The translations under genes and the position numbers were made by a program. A DNA stretch of 42,414 nt from an uncultured bacterium (GTDB taxonomy: Bacteria; Zixibacteria; MSB-5A5; CAIYYT01), in assembly GCA_903903945.1 (NCBI GenBank), contig CAIVAP010000093.1, positions 1 through 42,414 of the forward strand, read 5' to 3'. The stretch's first letter is position 1, and every line of letters starts with the position of its first letter. The notes under the pieces were generated by a model. That model did not search any database. It was not told where the DNA came from and saw only the letters and a list, made by a program, of their open reading frames with translations. This document shows, piece after piece, positions 16,316 to 25,115 of this stretch.

Positions 16316-19300
16316 ATGAAGAAAACAAAAATCATTCTTTCCCTCGTAATGTTCCTGTTGATGACCACGCTCGCTTGGGGCGTCAGCAGCATGACGGGGA
16401 AGTGGCAAGGTTCCCGAACGGTGTTGATCTATGATACGATTCATACAATTGACGCCAATTCGTTGGAGATGTTCATCTACAACAATGGTAACTTTGCCTA
16501 TGATAATGCGAACATATACGGCAAGACCGACGGGCTTTATTACCCGCGCGGCACCAAGAAAACGGTTGTCTATGACGCCGGTCTTTGGATAGGCGCCAAG
16601 GTCAACAATCAGGTACGCATTGCCATGGCTGAGTACTCATCCGAGTTTGTTCCCGGTCCTATGGCGAACGGGACATTTCAACCGGACCAGGCTGCGTTTA
16701 AGGTCTACAAGATCAAGCGCGGGGACGATGCCACGAGCAATCCCGACTATCGCGACTGGCCGGTCGGTCAGGGTGCCCCGGTTGATAAAGAGGGCAAACC
16801 TGTATTGATCGGTGACCAGCTTGCTTGGTCTGCCTGCAACGATGCCGACTTGTCCAAACACACGAACAACGCCGGTGGTACTCAACCTCTCGGTGTCGAA
16901 GTGCAGCAGAGCACGTTCGCCTATGCTCGCGGCGGTGCGCTGGGCAACACAATCTTTTTGAAATTCAAGATCATCAACAAAGGCGGAAATCGGCTTGACA
17001 GCACTTATGTCTCTCTGTGGGCTGATCCCGATCTGGGCGATGCCAGCGATGATCTCGTGGGTTGCGATACCGCTCTCTCTCTTGGCTACTGCTATAATGG
17101 CGGCGTCGACAATACCTATGGCGCAGCACCGCCTGCGGTCGGGTTTGACTTCTTCCAGGGTCCGATTGTGACGGGCGAAGCGACCGATTCGGCCTATTCA
17201 TTTGGCGTATGGAACCAAGGGAAGAAGAAACTCGGCATGACCGCCTTCAGCAAGTACATCAACAGCGAAGACCCCCAGTCGGCCTCGGAGACCTATCTCT
17301 TCATGAAGGGCTACCGCAAATTCGCTGGTGCGATGGTACCTGCCGTCGATCCAGTTACGGGTGATACGACGACCTTTGTGTTTGCCGGCGATCCACAGGC
17401 GCAGACCGGCTGGCTCGACATCCAGCCGAATGACCGCCGCCTCATGATGACCTCCGGACCATTTACGATGGAGCCGGGTGATTCGCAAGAGGTCGTAGCT
17501 GCCGTGATGGTAGGACAAGGTTCTGACCCGCTCAACTCGATCGGCGCTCTAAAATTGGTCGATCAGCGGGCACAGGCAGTGTTTGACCTGAACTTCAGAA
17601 TTCCGAACCCACCACCATCTCCCGCCACCTGGTTACGCGGCGCCGATAAGCAAATCGACTTTATTTGGGATTCCAGCCCGATAGATGATGTGCAGAAAGA
17701 TACGGTTCTGGGTCAGGAGTTCCATTTCGAAGGCTTCAACCTGTACCAGGGCGAAAGTTCAGTCGGTCCATGGACGAAAGTTGCAACGTTTGACAAGGAT
17801 GACGACGATCTTGGGGTAACACTCATCTACAACGATGTCATTTTGGCAGGAGCGGGTGGCCAGCAGCGCCTAATTGTGCAAAAAGGCTCTAATTCTGGGT
17901 TGCAGTACAACTACACGATGAGCGTGAGCCAATTGGATGGATCAACCATCAAGAACAATCAGCCCTACTACTTCTCGGTGACATCGTACTCATATGATTA
18001 CTTAAATGCGACTGAGTTTCTTGATCCTGCAGGAATCCTGCTCGGACATCTGGTGGAGACGCTGGAAAGCCCGATCACCTCGATCGAGGTTAGACCGCTC
18101 ACATTCGCGGGACAAGTATCTGATTCCGCCCAACGTTTGAGCGGCGAGAGTGACGGCCGTGTCGATGTCGAGTACGTAGAACCGGACAAAATCACCGGCC
18201 ATACTTATGAAGTCGGTTTCAAACAGGATCTGACTTGGTTTTTGCAGGACATGTCGCTACCCGACCACGATACTCTGCTAAACGACCAAACCAACCAGGA
18301 TGCAACCAAAGGCTACTTAGCCGCCGATGGCATCTTGCCCAAGGTAATCGGGTTACCTCCGGGAATCAATACCTGGAGTTGGGAAGGTGGTACACGCTGG
18401 CTTACCGGCGAAGATGCATTCGGAGGCAATCTCAATTGGCTTAATGGTGGATTGTGGAACAGCGATTTCTGGGGCAGCACCATAGATCCGAATACGGACT
18501 ATGTCAACGTTGAGATTCGATTCTCCCATACGACGAAGCAAAAGGCGTATGATTACCTTCGAGGCGGTACTCCCAACTACGCATGCATCGGCTACTTTGA
18601 CTGCCCATTTACGATTTGGGATGTCACAGCTAACCCTCCCAGACAGCTGAACGCTGCATTTGTGGAACAGAATGGCGGAGCGCTTTTTGACTCGACATGG
18701 TTCCCCGGAGCTGTTGGCACCTCAGCTCGTGAGTATCTCATTATCTACAAGTCAGCCTATTCGGCTACACCGGAACCTACGTATCTGAATGATATTCTTA
18801 ATGCCGGTGACGTCGACATGATATACGTTCTCACTCCGAAGATCAGAGCCGGCCATGACCCGGCGACTGAATTCGTTGAAGGACAGAAACTGATCATCAC
18901 GGCGGCAAAGCCAAACCTTCCGGCAGACAGATTCCGCTATGTTGCTAAGATGCCCGGAAGCGTAGTCAGCGCGAACGCCCTCGACAGCATCAAGACCGTA
19001 CCGAACCCGTACTACAGCTTCTATCAGGAAGAGGTCGATCAGTTTGATCGGATTGTCAAGTTCATTAACCTTCCGCCGGTGCCGCTGAAGATCAGGATCT
19101 TCAATATTGCCGGCGATTTGGTCCGCACAATGGATCGTACTGACATCTATAACTCCGAATTCGTTTGGGATCTCAAGACCGATCAGGGTCTCTGGGTGGC
19201 GTCAGGCGTTTACGTCTGGCTGATTGAAGCCGAGGGGTTGGGGACGAAGTACGGTAAGATGGCGATATTCACTGAAGTTGAACAATTAAACATCTTTTAA
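16316..19300 (+). CDS. Large secreted protein with FlgD-like C-terminal domain
   Basis: A 994-residue exported protein of unknown function. It starts with a signal peptide (MKKTKIILSLVMFLLMTTLAWG) after an AGGAGG-type site. The body is beta-rich and aromatic, with segments such as YDAGLWIGAKVN, LWADPDLGDASDD and WLDIQPNDRRLMM near the middle. A fibronectin-like part (about 445-560) follows. The C-terminal 95 residues (KTVPNPYYS, then IRIFNIAGDLVRTM, FVWDLKT and SGVYVWLIEAEG) match the FlgD-Ig/type IX sorting-domain pattern. Proteins like this are frequent in Zixibacteria, Marinimicrobia and relatives, next to PorV-like barrels. It may be a surface protein carried by the neighbouring export machinery, possibly a partner of the TonB receptor. 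Confidence 0.78.
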   Translation: MKKTKIILSLVMFLLMTTLAWGVSSMTGKWQGSRTVLIYDTIHTIDANSLEMFIYNNGNFAYDNANIYGKTDGLYYPRGTKKTVVYDAGLWIGAKVNNQVRIAMAEYSSEFVPGPMANGTFQPDQAAFKVYKIKRGDDATSNPDYRDWPVGQGAPVDKEGKPVLIGDQLAWSACNDADLSKHTNNAGGTQPLGVEVQQSTFAYARGGALGNTIFLKFKIINKGGNRLDSTYVSLWADPDLGDASDDLVGCDTALSLGYCYNGGVDNTYGAAPPAVGFDFFQGPIVTGEATDSAYSFGVWNQGKKKLGMTAFSKYINSEDPQSASETYLFMKGYRKFAGAMVPAVDPVTGDTTTFVFAGDPQAQTGWLDIQPNDRRLMMTSGPFTMEPGDSQEVVAAVMVGQGSDPLNSIGALKLVDQRAQAVFDLNFRIPNPPPSPATWLRGADKQIDFIWDSSPIDDVQKDTVLGQEFHFEGFNLYQGESSVGPWTKVATFDKDDDDLGVTLIYNDVILAGAGGQQRLIVQKGSNSGLQYNYTMSVSQLDGSTIKNNQPYYFSVTSYSYDYLNATEFLDPAGILLGHLVETLESPITSIEVRPLTFAGQVSDSAQRLSGESDGRVDVEYVEPDKITGHTYEVGFKQDLTWFLQDMSLPDHDTLLNDQTNQDATKGYLAADGILPKVIGLPPGINTWSWEGGTRWLTGEDAFGGNLNWLNGGLWNSDFWGSTIDPNTDYVNVEIRFSHTTKQKAYDYLRGGTPNYACIGYFDCPFTIWDVTANPPRQLNAAFVEQNGGALFDSTWFPGAVGTSAREYLIIYKSAYSATPEPTYLNDILNAGDVDMIYVLTPKIRAGHDPATEFVEGQKLIITAAKPNLPADRFRYVAKMPGSVVSANALDSIKTVPNPYYSFYQEEVDQFDRIVKFINLPPVPLKIRIFNIAGDLVRTMDRTDIYNSEFVWDLKTDQGLWVASGVYVWLIEAEGLGTKYGKMAIFTEVEQLNIF

Positions 19301-19317
19301 GGTGAGGAGGTAGAACG

Positions 19318-20343
19318 ATGAAAAAGACATTATTGATGTCGTTGGCGCTGGTCATCGTGCTCAGCGCAATGCTCCTTGCCGGAAGCGAGGATCGGATAGG
19401 TACCGCCGGTGCGCAGGAACTGCGTATCCCGATTGGCTCACGCGGTTCCGCAATGGGAGGCGCGCTGGTTGCCAATGCCAAAGGCACCGAAGCGCTTTTC
19501 TGGAATCCCGCTGGCGCGGCAGCCGAGGGGGGTACTGAAGCGATGTTCTCGCACCTTCAGTACTTCGCCGACATGAAACTTGAATACGCCGCGGTGAAAA
19601 CCAACATCGAAGGCTTCGGCACCATCGGTGTCTCCGCCAAGGTGCTTGGAATCGGCGACATTCTCAAGACGACCTGGAACGATCAGCAGGGAGCTGCGGG
19701 TGAATACTTCAATCCGACCTATTCAGTAATCGGTTTGACTTACGCTCGCCAACTTACCGACAGAGTGGCTTTTGGCACGACCGGCTACTTCATCAACGAG
19801 CGCATTGAACAGGTCACGGCTCATGGTGTAGCTTTCGATTTCGGCTTCACTTACGTTCCCAACTGGCGTGGCTTGAAATTCGGCGTAGTAGTCAAGAACT
19901 TCGGACCAGAGATGACATTCGATGGCCCGAACTTCGGCAACTCAGTGATTCCGCCGGGATCGAACCCGAATTCAACAGCCAAAGACCTGCGTTCCCAAAG
20001 CGCATCGTTTGAGCTTCCCTCTTCGGTGCAGTTTGGCGCTGCCTGGAATCCACTGGATCGTCCAAACGAGAAGAACAATGTCGAATTCTCGACGGTGTTT
20101 CAGAGCAATAACTTCTCACAGGATGAATTCCGTGGTGGCATGGAATACAGCTATAGCGACATGTTCTTCCTGCGCGGTGGCTATGCCGGCTCCAATCAGA
20201 ACAACTACATGTTCGGTCCGTCGTTTGGAGCGGGAGTACAGATGAAGTGGGGTGCGACCAAAGTCATGCTTGATTATTCCTGGCAGAAGACCGACTTCTT
20301 CACCGGTGATAACCAGTATTTCACGGTCAAGATGGCGTTCTAA
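19318..20343 (+). CDS. PorV/PorQ family outer-membrane barrel
   Basis: A 341-residue predicted FadL-fold barrel. A lysine-rich signal peptide (MKKTLLMSLALVIVLSAMLLAG) is followed by the family signature GTAGAQELRIPIGSRGSAMG and then EALFWNPAGAA. Alternating beta strands run to the terminal Phe (FTVKMAF). In type IX secretion, PorV shuttles cargo that has passed the outer membrane to the attachment complex. PorQ-like members have related roles. GGTGAGGAGG precedes the ATG, 17 bases after the upstream stop. The gene order, sorting-domain protein followed by PorV-like barrel, suggests cargo and carrier. Core type IX genes are not in this window. Confidence 0.88.
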   Translation: MKKTLLMSLALVIVLSAMLLAGSEDRIGTAGAQELRIPIGSRGSAMGGALVANAKGTEALFWNPAGAAAEGGTEAMFSHLQYFADMKLEYAAVKTNIEGFGTIGVSAKVLGIGDILKTTWNDQQGAAGEYFNPTYSVIGLTYARQLTDRVAFGTTGYFINERIEQVTAHGVAFDFGFTYVPNWRGLKFGVVVKNFGPEMTFDGPNFGNSVIPPGSNPNSTAKDLRSQSASFELPSSVQFGAAWNPLDRPNEKNNVEFSTVFQSNNFSQDEFRGGMEYSYSDMFFLRGGYAGSNQNNYMFGPSFGAGVQMKWGATKVMLDYSWQKTDFFTGDNQYFTVKMAF

Positions 20344-20367
20344 GCTGTCTGGTCTACAGTAGCACAA

Positions 20368-20399
20368 GCTGGTGGAGATGTCTCCACCGGCTTTTTTTT
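20368..20399 (+). terminator. Intrinsic terminator of the TonB-PorV operon
   Basis: GCTGGTGGAGA pairs with TCTCCACCGGC (one G-U pair) around a tiny loop and is followed by eight T residues. It lies 25 bases after the PorV-like stop codon. Confidence 0.92.
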
Positions 20400-20435
20400 G
20401 TTGAAGATTCCGAGTGATTGAAGCTTAATGGTGTC

Positions 20436-21185
20436 ATGTCCGCCAAGATTGTTGTCGTTCCCGTTGCCGATATGCGGCGCGAGCCGAACCACCGCTCCGA
20501 ACGCCTGTCGCAAGCGCTGTACGGCTTTACGGTTGTGGTAAAGGATGCACGCGACCGGTTTGATCTGGTACGGACTCCCGACGGCTACGAGGGCTGGATG
20601 GCGCAGAGCTACCTTCAGGAACCGGAAGCACCCGATCCATCCCAGGCCGTGGTGTCGTCCCGCTTGGCGCTGTTTGCTCTTGACGGTGGTGGTGAACTCG
20701 CGCTGCCGTTTGGATCGCTCGTGCGCGCCGACTGTGATCGTGAACTGTACCGCGACTGCCGAGATTCCCAGCGCATGGTGCTTGTTGCGGGCAGCGTTGA
20801 CGAATTAATCTCGCGACCGGAACTCGCTCCCGAAACGGTAGCGCTGTCGCTGATTTCATCACCGTATCTCTGGGGTGGCGCCTCGCCGTTTGGCTATGAC
20901 TGCAGCGGTCTCATTCAGGCGTTGTTCCGGCGTTGCGGCGTCGATCTTCCGCGTGACAGCAAAGACCAGAGTGCCTGTGGACAGCTAATTGCTCTGTCTG
21001 ATGCCAGAGCAGGGGATCTGATCTTCTTTCCCGGACACGTCGCAATCTGCCTTGACGACCTGCGTATAATCCATGCCACGCGGCTGCGTGGGATGGTACT
21101 TATCGAATCGCTCAATTCCGACGCGCCGGATTGCCGACACGACCTCATAGACAAGGTATCGATTGTCAGGAGAGTGCTGCTGTGA
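20436..21185 (+). CDS. NlpC/P60 (C40) peptidase with SH3 domains, YkfC-like
   Basis: A 249-residue cell-wall peptidase. I start at ATG 20436 (MSAKIVVVPVADMRREPN); a TTG six codons earlier is also open and neither has a strong ribosome binding site. Two SH3b-like modules occupy about 1-125 (motifs MRREP, YEGWMAQSYL). The catalytic domain has the Cys-His-polar triad in YDCSGL (Cys156), PGHVAIC (His201) and IIHAT (His213). YPYLWGG-type entry is seen as SPYLWGG. By comparison with Bacillus YkfC it should cut gamma-D-Glu-diaminopimelate bonds in murein stem peptides, releasing L-Ala-D-Glu. No signal peptide is seen, which fits cytoplasmic recycling. Its stop overlaps the next start by four bases (GTGA). 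Confidence 0.88.
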   Translation: MSAKIVVVPVADMRREPNHRSERLSQALYGFTVVVKDARDRFDLVRTPDGYEGWMAQSYLQEPEAPDPSQAVVSSRLALFALDGGGELALPFGSLVRADCDRELYRDCRDSQRMVLVAGSVDELISRPELAPETVALSLISSPYLWGGASPFGYDCSGLIQALFRRCGVDLPRDSKDQSACGQLIALSDARAGDLIFFPGHVAICLDDLRIIHATRLRGMVLIESLNSDAPDCRHDLIDKVSIVRRVLL

Positions 21186-22123
21186 TTGTCCCGAAGCGGC
21201 TTGGTGAGAAAAGTAGAATCAAGGTGGTTTTGCCGGCCAGTTCCTTGCGAGTCGGGGCAGGAATGACCAGGGCTTTTACCAGGGGGTACGATCTGCTGCA
21301 GAAGCACTTTGTGCTGGAGAATTCCGAGTTCTGGAAGAACGACTACCAGACGTTCGCCGCTTCCGATGAGGAGCGCGCCGCCGAACTTAACGAGGCGTTT
21401 CGCTCTCCCAAGTATGATGCCGTCATCGCGGGTAGAGGGGGCTATGGCTGCATCCGCATCCTGTCTCAGCTTGACTTCAATGTGATATTCGATCGACCGA
21501 AGGCGTTGATCGGTTTCTCCGATATTACCATTCCGCAATTGGCGGTTTATGCCAAGACCGGGCTGGCGAGTCTCTCGGGACCAACGGTGTCTTCTCTCAA
21601 AGACGATAACATCCAGTGTTTGCTGCGCCTTCTCACCGCCGATTCAGCCGGTCTCGACTTGATACCGGCGGCAAACAAGAAGCGGATTCAAGTGCTGCAA
21701 CCCGGACACGCCGAAGGAGTACTTCTCGGTGGCAATCTCTCTTCGTTGATGCAATTGATCGGAACCGGTATGCTGCCGCGACTTGATAACGCGATTTTCG
21801 TTTTTGAGGATATCAGCCGGACGGTGGATTTTATCGACGCCTCGCTGCACCATCTCAGACTGGCAGGTCTGCTATACAAGGTGACCGGCGTCGTCATCGG
21901 CGATATCTCCTTCTTCAGCAAGTCTCTTTATCCCTCACAGGCGAGGTGGCGGAAGCTACTGACTCAGCGAATGTCCTCGATCTTTCGCAAAGAGATTCCG
22001 GTTGTCATGGGAGTGGACTACGGTCACATCGGCAATTCGATCACGATACCGATCGGCGTAAAAGCAAAATTGGATACTGAGAGTCTGAGTCTGACACTTT
22101 TGGAAAGCGTGACACGTGCCTGA
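21182..22123 (+). CDS. LD-carboxypeptidase, S66 family (YkfA/LdcA-like)
   Basis: A 313-residue serine peptidase. The GTG at 21182 is chosen because AGGAG lies nine bases upstream and it overlaps the previous stop in the GTGA pattern of coupled genes. S66 motifs are present: the GRGGYG turn (residues 84-89), nucleophile Ser113 in IGFSDIT, Glu209 in FEDISR, and His282 in DYGHIGNSITIPIG. Family members remove the terminal D-Ala from murein tetrapeptides between L- and D-centres. This places it directly in stem-peptide recycling with the endopeptidase before it and the epimerase after it. MccF-type peptidases share the fold, but the neighbours favour the recycling role. Confidence 0.9.
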   Translation: MIVPKRLGEKSRIKVVLPASSLRVGAGMTRAFTRGYDLLQKHFVLENSEFWKNDYQTFAASDEERAAELNEAFRSPKYDAVIAGRGGYGCIRILSQLDFNVIFDRPKALIGFSDITIPQLAVYAKTGLASLSGPTVSSLKDDNIQCLLRLLTADSAGLDLIPAANKKRIQVLQPGHAEGVLLGGNLSSLMQLIGTGMLPRLDNAIFVFEDISRTVDFIDASLHHLRLAGLLYKVTGVVIGDISFFSKSLYPSQARWRKLLTQRMSSIFRKEIPVVMGVDYGHIGNSITIPIGVKAKLDTESLSLTLLESVTRA

Positions 22124-23135
22124 GTTCCAGCCGATATTGAAGCTCTATACGCTGCGACTCAGAGAGAGCTTCAACATCTCCAAGGCGAGCGCCGACGAGA
22201 AATCCACTCTAATAGTCCGCTGTGGAGACGGCATCGGAGAGGGTTCGCCGTCGGTGCATTATGGGCTGCCCGCCGAGCGAGTTTACGAAGAACTCGAAAA
22301 GCGACTCAAGTTTTGTGGCGCTGGCGCCGACGTCGGAGAACTCACGAACTTCATTGATGCGCTTCCTCCGCAGGTGTATGTCGGGCGCTGCGCGCTGGAG
22401 ATGGCCTATCTCGATCACGCAGCTAAGACGCAACGTGTGCCCCTCCACAGCTATCTCGACTTACCCAGACCGGAAAACATTGTTAGTTCTTTCACGATAA
22501 CGCCAGGCACCGAGGCAGAGTTGATCGCTCAATGCGAGCGGGCGGAACCCTTCGACGCTCTCAAGTTGAAAGTCGGTTTCCGCCGCGATTTGGATTTCAT
22601 AGACTACGTGCTCAAACGCAAGCCTTGCCGACTCCGCCTTGACGCCAACGGCGGCTGGACAGTCGATCAGGCAATCGAGCAAATGCGCGCTTTGCGTGGG
22701 TATCCGATTGACTTCATCGAGCAACCACTGACTGATCCGGATGTTCGCGATCTGGACAGATTGAAAACTAAGGCCGAGTGCGTCATTTTCTTGGATGAAT
22801 CAATCGTCGAAATCAAAAACGTGAACACTTATGCGCCGGTCATTGATGGCATCAACATAAAGCTCTCTAAGTGCGGCGGTATCTTACCGTCTCTGCGATT
22901 GGTGGAGCGGGCGAAGGAACTGAAACTCAAACTCTTGCTCGGCTGTATGATCGAGACGGCGGTCGGAATCACGGCGGCGTTGCATTTGGCCACACTTTTT
23001 GACTTTTTCGATCTTGATGCAATCATGCTCACGGAAAACGATCCCTTCTGGGGCGCGCATTTTGATGGACAAACCATGATTCTGCCCGAAAGCAACGGAA
23101 TCGCCGTTACCACGGAGGAAAACACCTTTGTTTAG
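22116..23135 (+). CDS. L-Ala-D/L-Glu epimerase (enolase superfamily, YkfB-like)
   Basis: A 339-residue member of the muconate-lactonizing/dipeptide epimerase group. Catalytic and metal residues are in place: KLK at Lys150/Lys152, metal ligands Asp176 (LRLDANGG), Glu202 (FIEQPL) and Asp227 (FLDES), and the opposite base Lys249 in NIKLSKCGG. The barrel end has GCMIETAVGI. It should convert L-Ala-D-Glu from murein to L-Ala-L-Glu for peptidase use. The GTG start at 22116 overlaps the carboxypeptidase by eight bases. The operon context with an NlpC/P60 peptidase and an S66 carboxypeptidase strongly supports the dipeptide specificity, which sequence alone would leave open. Confidence 0.92.
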   Translation: MPEFQPILKLYTLRLRESFNISKASADEKSTLIVRCGDGIGEGSPSVHYGLPAERVYEELEKRLKFCGAGADVGELTNFIDALPPQVYVGRCALEMAYLDHAAKTQRVPLHSYLDLPRPENIVSSFTITPGTEAELIAQCERAEPFDALKLKVGFRRDLDFIDYVLKRKPCRLRLDANGGWTVDQAIEQMRALRGYPIDFIEQPLTDPDVRDLDRLKTKAECVIFLDESIVEIKNVNTYAPVIDGINIKLSKCGGILPSLRLVERAKELKLKLLLGCMIETAVGITAALHLATLFDFFDLDAIMLTENDPFWGAHFDGQTMILPESNGIAVTTEENTFV

Positions 23136-24993
23136 AATACTGCGAATCATCTTGGCCGTGGCTGTGCTTTCTGCGGCAGCCATAGCACAACAGAAGCCGC
23201 AAATTGAGATCATTTATCCAAAGCCGAAACAGAAGATTGCGGCGGTTGATTCGATGTTCATCTTTGGAAACGTCACGCCGCAGTCGCAACTAAAGATTAA
23301 CGGCTTTGAAATCATGGTGCATGATAGCGGTGGTTTTCTCGCTTATCTACCGGTGAAATCGGGGACGTTTGTGTTCCGGTTGGAAGCGACCCTGAAGGGA
23401 CAAACCACATCGGCCGAGCTGCCGGTTGAAGTCCCCAAGCCATATGAAGCTCCGGAAAGCAAGGAGCCGGTGATTGTCAAAGGCTATATGAGCCCGGGGG
23501 CCGACATCATGCTGATGGAAGGGGACATGTTCAACACGTCATTTCGCGGAACGCCGGGAATGTTTGCCTATTTCAAGCTCTCGACTAGCTCCGACCTCCT
23601 GCAAATGACGGAAGCGCCTCCGGTTCAACAGAGCTACTGGGCGGAGGCGCTTTGGGGGAGTGATGACTATCCTGACTCGCTCTTGGTGCGGGGTGTCTAC
23701 ACCGGCGCTATGATCTTAAGCGGTAAGCAGGTGGCTGATTCGAATCAGATCGAATACTATCTCTGTCGCAAGAAACTTAGGCAACTGAATGTGAAAGACA
23801 AGGCATTCAAACAGCAGCTTGCTGATTGTGGCTGCAAGAGTCTTTCCAGCGACGCGAAACTCGCAGTCATGTCATCGTCTAGGGTGATGATAGGGGAGTT
23901 GACCGATTCCATTCAGACCATCCGCACCGGCCCGCGCAAAGGATACCTGACAACCTTCCAACCGCAGGGAGTTCGGGTACGCATTACCGGTAGATTCAGC
24001 AACCATTATCGCGCCCAGATACTCCCCGACATTGAAGGCTGGGTTTCTGACAGCTCGTTGAAAGTCCTGCCACAGGGGACGCAGCTTCCCAACGGCTCGG
24101 TTTCGCTCCTGCGGACTCGCAAAGTGGACCGGGGTGTGCTCGTGACATTCAATGTCGGGGCAAAGTTGCCGTTCCGTGTGGAAGAGGATGTGGCTGCCAA
24201 TAAACTCTATCTCGACATCTACAATTGCACCTCCGCAATCGACTTTATACGTTACGACACTTCTGACAGCCTGATTAGCCGCATCCAGTGGACTCAACCG
24301 CAGACGGGATTGCTGCGCCTGACTATCGATCTCAAGCAGACACTCTGGGGTTATGACTGCTACTATGAAGGTGTCGGTTTCAATCTCAAACTGCGTACTC
24401 GCCCCCGTTTCGATGACAAACTCAAAGGCATCACGTTCGTGATCGATCCCGGTCACTCATCCGATCCCGGCGCTGTCGGTCCGACCGGATATGCCGAAAA
24501 GGATGCCAATCTTGCCATCGCACTCGAACTGACCAAGCAACTCCGCGACCACAAGGCGACGGTCGTCATGACGCGGGAAGGAGACACGCCTATTGCGCTG
24601 TATGACCGCCCCAAGTTTGCATACCAACACAGCCCTGATGTCTATATTTCCGTTCACAACAACGCGCTGCCTGACGGCATTAATCCGTTCTATAACAACG
24701 GCAGTTCAACCTACTATTACGAACCCCACTCACACGATCTTGCGAAGTTGGTGCAAGCGCGTTTGGTGAAGGCCACCGGCTTGCCCGATATTGGTCTCTA
24801 TAACGGCAACTTCGCTGTCATTCGCCCGACCGGTTATCTGGCGATTCTCGTCGAATGCGCTTTTATGATGATTCCTGAGCAGGAGATGGCGTTAAAGGAG
24901 CCTTCATTCCAGAAGAAAATCGCAGATGGTATAGTCAACGGCGTACTCGACTTTGTCGATGCCGAGGTTGAAAAGGAAAGCTGCGGCAAGTGA
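23128..24993 (+). CDS. N-acetylmuramoyl-L-alanine amidase (Amidase_3)
   Basis: A 621-residue exported zinc amidase. A TTG start at 23128 has GGAGG about ten bases upstream, overlaps the epimerase by eight bases, and gives the signal peptide MFRILRIILAVAVLSAAAIA. The first 430 residues are beta-rich: an Ig-like fold near 25-105, an SH3-like segment around 260-310 and an AMIN-like region around 325-425. The catalytic domain (about 435-612) has the zinc ligands His443 (IDPGHSS), Glu457 (YAEKD) and His510 (SVHNNA), and catalytic Glu576 (VECAFM). It should cut the bond between muramic acid and L-Ala, freeing stem peptides in the periplasm. This is the supply step for the three enzymes encoded before it. 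Confidence 0.93.
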   Translation: MFRILRIILAVAVLSAAAIAQQKPQIEIIYPKPKQKIAAVDSMFIFGNVTPQSQLKINGFEIMVHDSGGFLAYLPVKSGTFVFRLEATLKGQTTSAELPVEVPKPYEAPESKEPVIVKGYMSPGADIMLMEGDMFNTSFRGTPGMFAYFKLSTSSDLLQMTEAPPVQQSYWAEALWGSDDYPDSLLVRGVYTGAMILSGKQVADSNQIEYYLCRKKLRQLNVKDKAFKQQLADCGCKSLSSDAKLAVMSSSRVMIGELTDSIQTIRTGPRKGYLTTFQPQGVRVRITGRFSNHYRAQILPDIEGWVSDSSLKVLPQGTQLPNGSVSLLRTRKVDRGVLVTFNVGAKLPFRVEEDVAANKLYLDIYNCTSAIDFIRYDTSDSLISRIQWTQPQTGLLRLTIDLKQTLWGYDCYYEGVGFNLKLRTRPRFDDKLKGITFVIDPGHSSDPGAVGPTGYAEKDANLAIALELTKQLRDHKATVVMTREGDTPIALYDRPKFAYQHSPDVYISVHNNALPDGINPFYNNGSSTYYYEPHSHDLAKLVQARLVKATGLPDIGLYNGNFAVIRPTGYLAILVECAFMMIPEQEMALKEPSFQKKIADGIVNGVLDFVDAEVEKESCGK

Positions 24994-25039
24994 GTTGGGT
25001 CGTAGTCCCGTCAAATATCATCAGGCAATGCAACTTTGT

Positions 25040-25069
25040 TTGACTAATTGCGTATCTCTACGCTATATA
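25040..25069 (+). promoter_or_regulatory. Sigma-70-type promoter upstream of the barrel protein
   Basis: TTGACT at 25040-25045 and TATATA at 25064-25069 are 18 bases apart. Transcription would begin near 25076, 40 bases before the ATG at 25116. Confidence 0.55.
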
Positions 25070-25115
25070 ACCCAGTTGGTAATGGATAGAAGACGCACGG
25101 CGAAGGAATCATAGT

